A stretch of DNA of 25,026 bases from Saccoglossus kowalevskii (lineage: Eukaryota > Hemichordata > Enteropneusta > Harrimaniidae). Of this stretch, positions 21,488 through 25,026 are shown one piece after another (positions within the stretch are counted from its first letter, which is position 1; each line of letters opens with the position of its first letter). The stretch is from NCBI RefSeq assembly GCF_000003605.2, contig NW_003149775.1:1-25026 (forward strand), in the 5' to 3' direction. The position numbers and the translations under genes are program-made. The notes below the pieces were generated by a model. That model searched no databases. It saw only the letters and a program-made list of their open reading frames with translations, and had not been told where the DNA came from.

Positions 21488-23595
21488 CTACAAAATTCAA
21501 CAAACAGCTCAGTAATTAATTAATCGATGAAATCGACACGGCACACAACATTGCACTGTATAAGATATATAGTTTATATGAAAGGTATACACTCGTAGCT
21601 TGCGCTGCACTTACACTCGTAGCTTGCGCTGCACATACACTCGTAGCTTGCGCTGCACATACACTCGTAGCTTGCGCTGCACATACACTCGTAGCTCGCG
21701 CTGCACATACACTCGTAGCTTGTGCTGCACTTACACTCGTAGCTTGCGCTGCACATACACTCGTAGCTTGCGCTGCACTTACACTCGTAGCTTGCGTTGC
21801 ACTTACACTCGTAGCTTGCGCTGCACTTACACTCGTAGCTTGCGCTGCACATACACTCGTAGCTTGCGCTGCACATACACTCGTAGCTTGCGCTGCACAT
21901 ACACTCGTAGCTCGCGCTGCACATACACTCGTAGCTTGCGCTGCACTTACACTCGTAGCTTGCGCTGCACTTACACTCGTAGCTTGCGCTGCACATACAC
22001 TCGTAGCTTGCGCTGCACTTACACTCGTAGCTTGCGCTGCACATACACTCGTAGCTTGCGCTGCACTTACACTCGTAGCTTGCGCTGCACATACACTCGT
22101 AGCTTGCGCTGCACTTACACTCGGCCCACATAAACTAACATAATATTTTATTAACAATAAAAATAAATTACCGTATTTATTATCGGTATAACCCATCCTG
22201 TAAATACATGGGAGTAATAATATATAAACCACAACAAATAGTATCCGAAAATTGTCAAATACGTGTACACAGTTTTTATAAATGTCATGAGATATTTTCA
22301 TAAAAAACGTATGGTTGACACGTGTGTTTTGTCTTCTTCTGATGTGCGTACAACTCGTATAGAAAAGCGAAATATTGTATGCTAAAGAGTGTTATTCACA
22401 TTTAAGTCACAGTATGCGTTCCTAAAAAAATACAGCACTGTACTCGCCCTAGCGCATCGTATTTCAGATATAATAGAGCATATAGATTGGGCTGTGTTAC
22501 TGATGTCGTCTTTATTGGACTAACAAACCTATGTTCCTGAATCAGTATTAATCCTTCTATATAATTCTATATAATTCTATATTAATTCTATATAATTCTA
22601 TATAATTCTATATAATTCTATATAATTCTATATTAATTCTCCAACATTTAAAATCATTCAACAACATATGATTCAACTTTTCTAAGATATTCCCGAAAAC
22701 AACGAGAATGTTTTATGGAAAATCCTAATTATTTTATTTTTCCAAATCAGCTTTGTTCACCAAAATTTCAGGTCGGTTTATTAGAGCAATCATGGAAAAC
22801 AAATGATTAAAAATGTCTGATGGCGAAGGCGACCAAATCACGTAACTTCACCAATTTATTAAGCACGTCTAAAGCTACAAGTGTATATATCAATGATTAT
22901 TGGAATGTTGGCACTTACCAGTCAAAACATCCTAATCCATTGCCAATACTTGTCACAGCCTGTGGATACACCATAATTATGTTGTTTTCTTCGCCTACTT
23001 CATTATATCCGGTAGCAACTGCATACTCAGCACCTAGTTTATATCTTCAACATGAAATGTAGCAAATAATATTAGCAATTTTTAGAAAATAACATTGAAG
23101 ATCGTTTTAGTATTTATGTTAATTAATTAATTACCTTCCTTGGTTACACCCATGAAACACAATATGAAGTTTACATCCTAAAATAAAAAGAAACATTATA
23201 TTAAACAAACCACTTTTGTTCGTGGAATATTTGCTCAATAGTATTCTCATGTTAAATGCAGTGTGGCACGTATGTTGTGTGATATTTAATGGATATTTCA
23301 ATACAGTGTTAATATCAATGTCATTGCGTAGTCCTGTCGTTACCTGGTGTTGATCTGCATCCCGACGGCACATACATGAATCCGATATCATCCAGACTAT
23401 GTGAACCCCTGTATGATGGGATTAACTGCGTCTGATTAAACTGCAACATCTGAAATAATGTGTTAATGTGACATGACATATATGTTTCCTGTAGTACATT
23501 TAAACACTTATTTTCAATATTTATTTAGCTAAATAATGCGTGAGTGAACGAGTACTTACATCGCCGGATAGAGCAACACCCCACTGTGACGGCAT
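21318..23595 (-). CDS. Esterase-like protein of PHB-depolymerase family, 3' part of gene (six exons)
   Basis: Exons 23595-23560, 23449-23344, 23177-23135, 23044-22919, 22197-22172 and 21487-21318 join in phase with GT/AG borders to about 180 residues ending at TAG (21320-21318). Diagnostic pieces in order: FNQTQLIPSY, GFMYVPSGCRSTPG, CKLHIVFHGCNQG, EYAVATGYNE, NNIIMVYPQAV, GLGCFDW, GYTDNKYDLKEGVQMEF and IDRVTS. This order matches the C-terminal half of circularly permuted poly(3-hydroxybutyrate) depolymerases and related esterases, where the His of the LHxxFHGC block is catalytic. The GxSxG-type nucleophile and catalytic Asp should lie upstream and are not seen, so the window holds a partial or truncated gene. 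The protein ends in a Cys/Pro-rich tail (APPPTPTLQPTPVYC). The true substrate in an animal is unknown. Confidence 0.8.
21588..22123. repeat. 24-bp minisatellite, about 22.3 copies
   Basis: The unit core is ACTCGTAGCTTGCGCTGCAC followed by A/T, then TAC. Copies differ mainly at the A/T position, with CTC instead of CTT in units 5 and 14 and single variants in units 6 and 9. The array lies inside the last intron of the esterase-like gene. Because 24 is divisible by three and the unit lacks stops, long open frames run on both strands (for example C-S-A-S-Y-E-C-M repeats); these are by-products, not genes. Confidence 0.97.
22172..22197 (-). CDS. Esterase-like gene, 26-nt microexon
   Basis: G ATG GGT TAT ACC GAT AAT AAA TAC G lies between TTTACAG and GTAATT. 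It supplies (W)MGYTDNKY(D), exactly the W-x-GYT-x-x-x-Y block expected between C-x-D-W and the GVQM block, and it is the only segment that reconciles phases 2 and 1 of its neighbours. Confidence 0.75.
22198..22918. other. Esterase-like gene intron before microexon
   Basis: 721 bases, AT-rich, carrying the TATATAATTC array. No other exon was seen, and phase 2 is satisfied by the microexon. Confidence 0.7.
22555..22640. repeat. TATATAATTC tandem array
   Basis: About eight copies of a 10-bp unit with two 11-bp TATATTAATTC variants. It lies in the intron before the 26-nt microexon of the esterase-like gene. Confidence 0.93.
22919..23044 (-). CDS. Esterase-like gene, exon with GYNE and VYPQ
   Basis: It encodes YKLGAEYAVATGYNEVGEEN, NIIMVYPQAV and GLGCFDW. 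The motifs GYN, NNII-x-x-YPQ and C-x-D-W are the strongest family signature in the gene. Confidence 0.85.
23135..23177 (-). CDS. Esterase-like gene, catalytic-His exon (43 nt)
   Basis: A 43-nt exon encoding CKLHIVFHGCNQG. The His in FHGC is the predicted catalytic His by family analogy. Phases 1 in and 2 out match both neighbours exactly. Confidence 0.8.
23344..23449 (-). CDS. Esterase-like gene, exon with GFMYVPSGC
   Basis: It encodes MLQFNQTQLIPSYRGSHSLD then DIGFMYVPSGCRSTP plus one base. The F-x-Q and Y-V-P-x-x-C spacing before the catalytic-His block is typical of the family. The donor is CCAG|GTAACG. Confidence 0.78.
23560..23595 (-). CDS. Esterase-like gene, first visible exon
   Basis: It is 12 codons, MPSQWGVALSGD, between TACAG and GTAAGT. 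The Met is probably internal because the family has a long N-terminal half. This is the least certain exon of the gene because of its size. Confidence 0.55.
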
Positions 23596-24760
23596 CTGTA
23601 TAATAATAATTACATACGAAACAATGGGTGAAAAGACGGAAGTGGTGAAGGAGGGAAATGGGTCATGATGGAGAAGAGGGGTGTCAAAGGCAAGGTTATA
23701 TTAGTCGGGGTCCTCTGTATCTAAATGTTGGACATAAGCAAACAGGAATACAGTTGTATCCTCGGGGGCGGACATCCGGGCATTTTCACCGCCTGGCAAA
23801 CCGCGGCGGTGAAAACAAAGGCCCAAAACTCGCAGAAAACGGTACTTTGGGGTGATTGTTGAGACTCCTCTGAACAGTGCAACAAGATTAGCCCTACGTG
23901 TGTAACATATATAAATTTGATTGTTCGGGATTACTTCAAAGTTGAGTTTGTGTTGTTTTCTCGAATTTTCACCGGCTCGACCGGCGTTCCACAGCAGCGC
24001 GCACAGAGCTAGCTGCAGTTCTGTAGCTCGCTTGGTTTCGCTGTCGGTTATTTTGTTCGTCGTGGTGTTAACGCGAAACCAGGGAGCTACAGTTCCATCC
24101 TATGCGAGTTACCATATTTTACCGACCTGAAATCAGGTCGGGCCGTAACAGCCGTTTTTTTTTTTCATTATTTTCGCCTCAAGTTTCTACTTTTCTACTG
24201 TCGATGGGTCCCGAAACTATTTCAACAATTATTTCGAGGGCGATTGTCCGAAATTGGTCGTTTTCACGACGAAAACTGCGTGAAATGGGAAAACTGTGAC
24301 GCCTTGTGACGTCACGATAACTTATTCAAGATGGCGGCAAATTGGCTGATTACGCAGTAATCTGAGTTTAACGTAAAGGACTGGATGCACACCATCTCAT
24401 CTTGCACTTCTTAATCTTAAGTCGTAACCCCGGTAACACTGGCCCCACACCTGCAGTTAATTAACTACACCCATCTGTGTTTACATGTCAGCTGACTCCT
24501 TTGTTCATGTCTACACCTCGTTAATATTTAATCCACCTTTGCTTATATTCCTTAATGACACTTTTGTTTCGTGTTTACATCATGCATGCACATTCATTCC
24601 ACTTGTTTATTCCATAATCCTCATATCTTCACCCAATCAACTCTTTCCTAATTTGTAATCCTCATATCTACACCCAATCATATTCGTCCTGTACATCGCT
24701 ATCACTCTCTTCACTAGTAGTACAGACCACTTGCATTGTAACTGCCATCGTGCATGTCAC
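23596..24760. other. GC-richer, hairpin-rich segment upstream of the esterase-like exons
   Basis: No family-recognisable minus-strand exon was found. Perfect or near-perfect inverted repeats lie at 23783-23815 (11-bp arms), 24021-24092 (about 20-bp arms), 24122-24141 (9-bp arms) and 24260-24276 (6-bp arms). The right third (from about 24460) is C/T-rich and leads into the retroelement. A mobile-element origin is likely but unproven. Confidence 0.5.
24615..24680. repeat. Pair of 25-bp direct repeats
   Basis: Two copies beginning TAATCCTCATATCT and ending ACCCAATCA (24615-24639 and 24656-24680) differ at one base and are 41 bases apart start to start. They lie just upstream of the retroelement RT and may belong to its leader. 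Confidence 0.85.
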
Positions 24761-25026
24761 GCGGTAGGTCCGTTTATACAAACTCCATTCACTAATTTCG
24801 TTGTTAATTCACTCGGACTAAGGCCTAAAAAGAATGGAGGCCATAGAATCATCATGGACCTATCGCAACCACGGACTGACAGTGTCAATTCAAACATCTG
24901 CAAGGATGAATTTTCACTGCATTATTCAACAGTTGACGATGCCGTGGCAATGATCAATAAACTAGGTCGTGCCACACTACTAGCGAAAATTGATATTCAG
25001 CACGCGTTTCGCCTGTGTCCGGTCAG
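24761..25026 (+). mobile_element. DIRS-like retroelement reverse transcriptase, 5' part of RT domain, cut by window end
   Basis: One open plus-strand frame reads AVGPFIQTPFTNFVVNSLGL, RPKKNGGHRIIMDLSQP, SVNSNICKDEFSLHYSTVDD, AVAMINKLG and LLAKIDIQHAFRLCPV. GPF, N-S-x-L-G-L-x-P-K-K-N-G, R-I-I-M-D-L-S, and A-K-I-D-I-x-x-A-F-R with the motif A aspartate match RT domains of DIRS-type (tyrosine-recombinase) retrotransposons. The YxDD motif, RNase H and recombinase would lie beyond the window. No intact start or gag frame is visible upstream, so this may be a fragment. Other retroelement groups with similar RT cannot be excluded. Confidence 0.75.

Noticed and set aside
21516-22301. Long Ala/Ser/Cys repeat proteins on both strands across the minisatellite
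   Set aside because: The 24-bp unit is stop-free in several frames, so open frames are unavoidable. The array is bounded by good splice sites of the esterase-like gene and is best read as intronic.
23658-23855. 65-codon plus-strand open frame in the hairpin-rich segment
   Set aside because: Spans an 11-bp inverted repeat, has no family signature and no start or splice context.
1-25026. CRISPR arrays, operons, rRNA or intact tRNA genes
   Set aside because: The tandem repeats have no unique spacers, the genes are spliced, and no rRNA or complete tRNA cloverleaf was seen.

Overview
This window looks like intron-rich, AT-rich nuclear DNA of an invertebrate animal. Every convincing coding segment is a short exon (26-248 nt) flanked by GT...AG introns with matching phase, and all of them lie on the minus strand. 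There is no operon-like packing. The species cannot be fixed from the sequence. Exon models were built by hand from splice signals, reading phase and protein-family resemblance, with no RNA evidence.

Positions 17166 down to 3322 (possibly to 427) hold one gene for a TRPA-family cation channel. The model has 24 exons joined in phase: a short polar N-terminus, about 13 ankyrin repeats, a cysteine-containing pre-S1 linker, six membrane segments with an MMLGE pore motif, the conserved block after S6, and the start of a C-terminal coiled coil. The last certain exon ends in a TGA that overlaps a near-perfect splice donor. A candidate 25th exon at 427-604 would continue the frame and lengthen the coiled coil, giving 983 or 1041 residues.

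Positions 23595 down to 21318 hold the 3' half of a second minus-strand gene. It encodes a protein resembling the C-terminal half of an esterase of the poly(3-hydroxybutyrate) depolymerase family. Six exons are readable, including a 26-nt microexon. The exons that should carry the serine nucleophile were not found in the window. The segment to their right (about 23600-24760) is GC-richer and full of small hairpins, and the window ends inside a plus-strand reverse transcriptase resembling DIRS-type retroelements (24761-25026).

The 4.15 kb between the genes (17167-21317) shows no convincing exons. It carries candidate promoter and regulatory motifs for the channel gene. Notable repeats are a 22-copy 24-bp minisatellite in the last intron of the esterase-like gene, a (GAATA)12 microsatellite that forms the pyrimidine tract of a channel-gene 3' splice site, a 10-bp TATATAATTC array, a three-copy degenerate repeat in channel intron 1, and a 0.5-kb C-depleted purine-rich stretch in channel intron 18.

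The two genes are not obviously functionally linked. One encodes a probable sensory ion channel, the other a probable secreted or lysosomal-type hydrolase.
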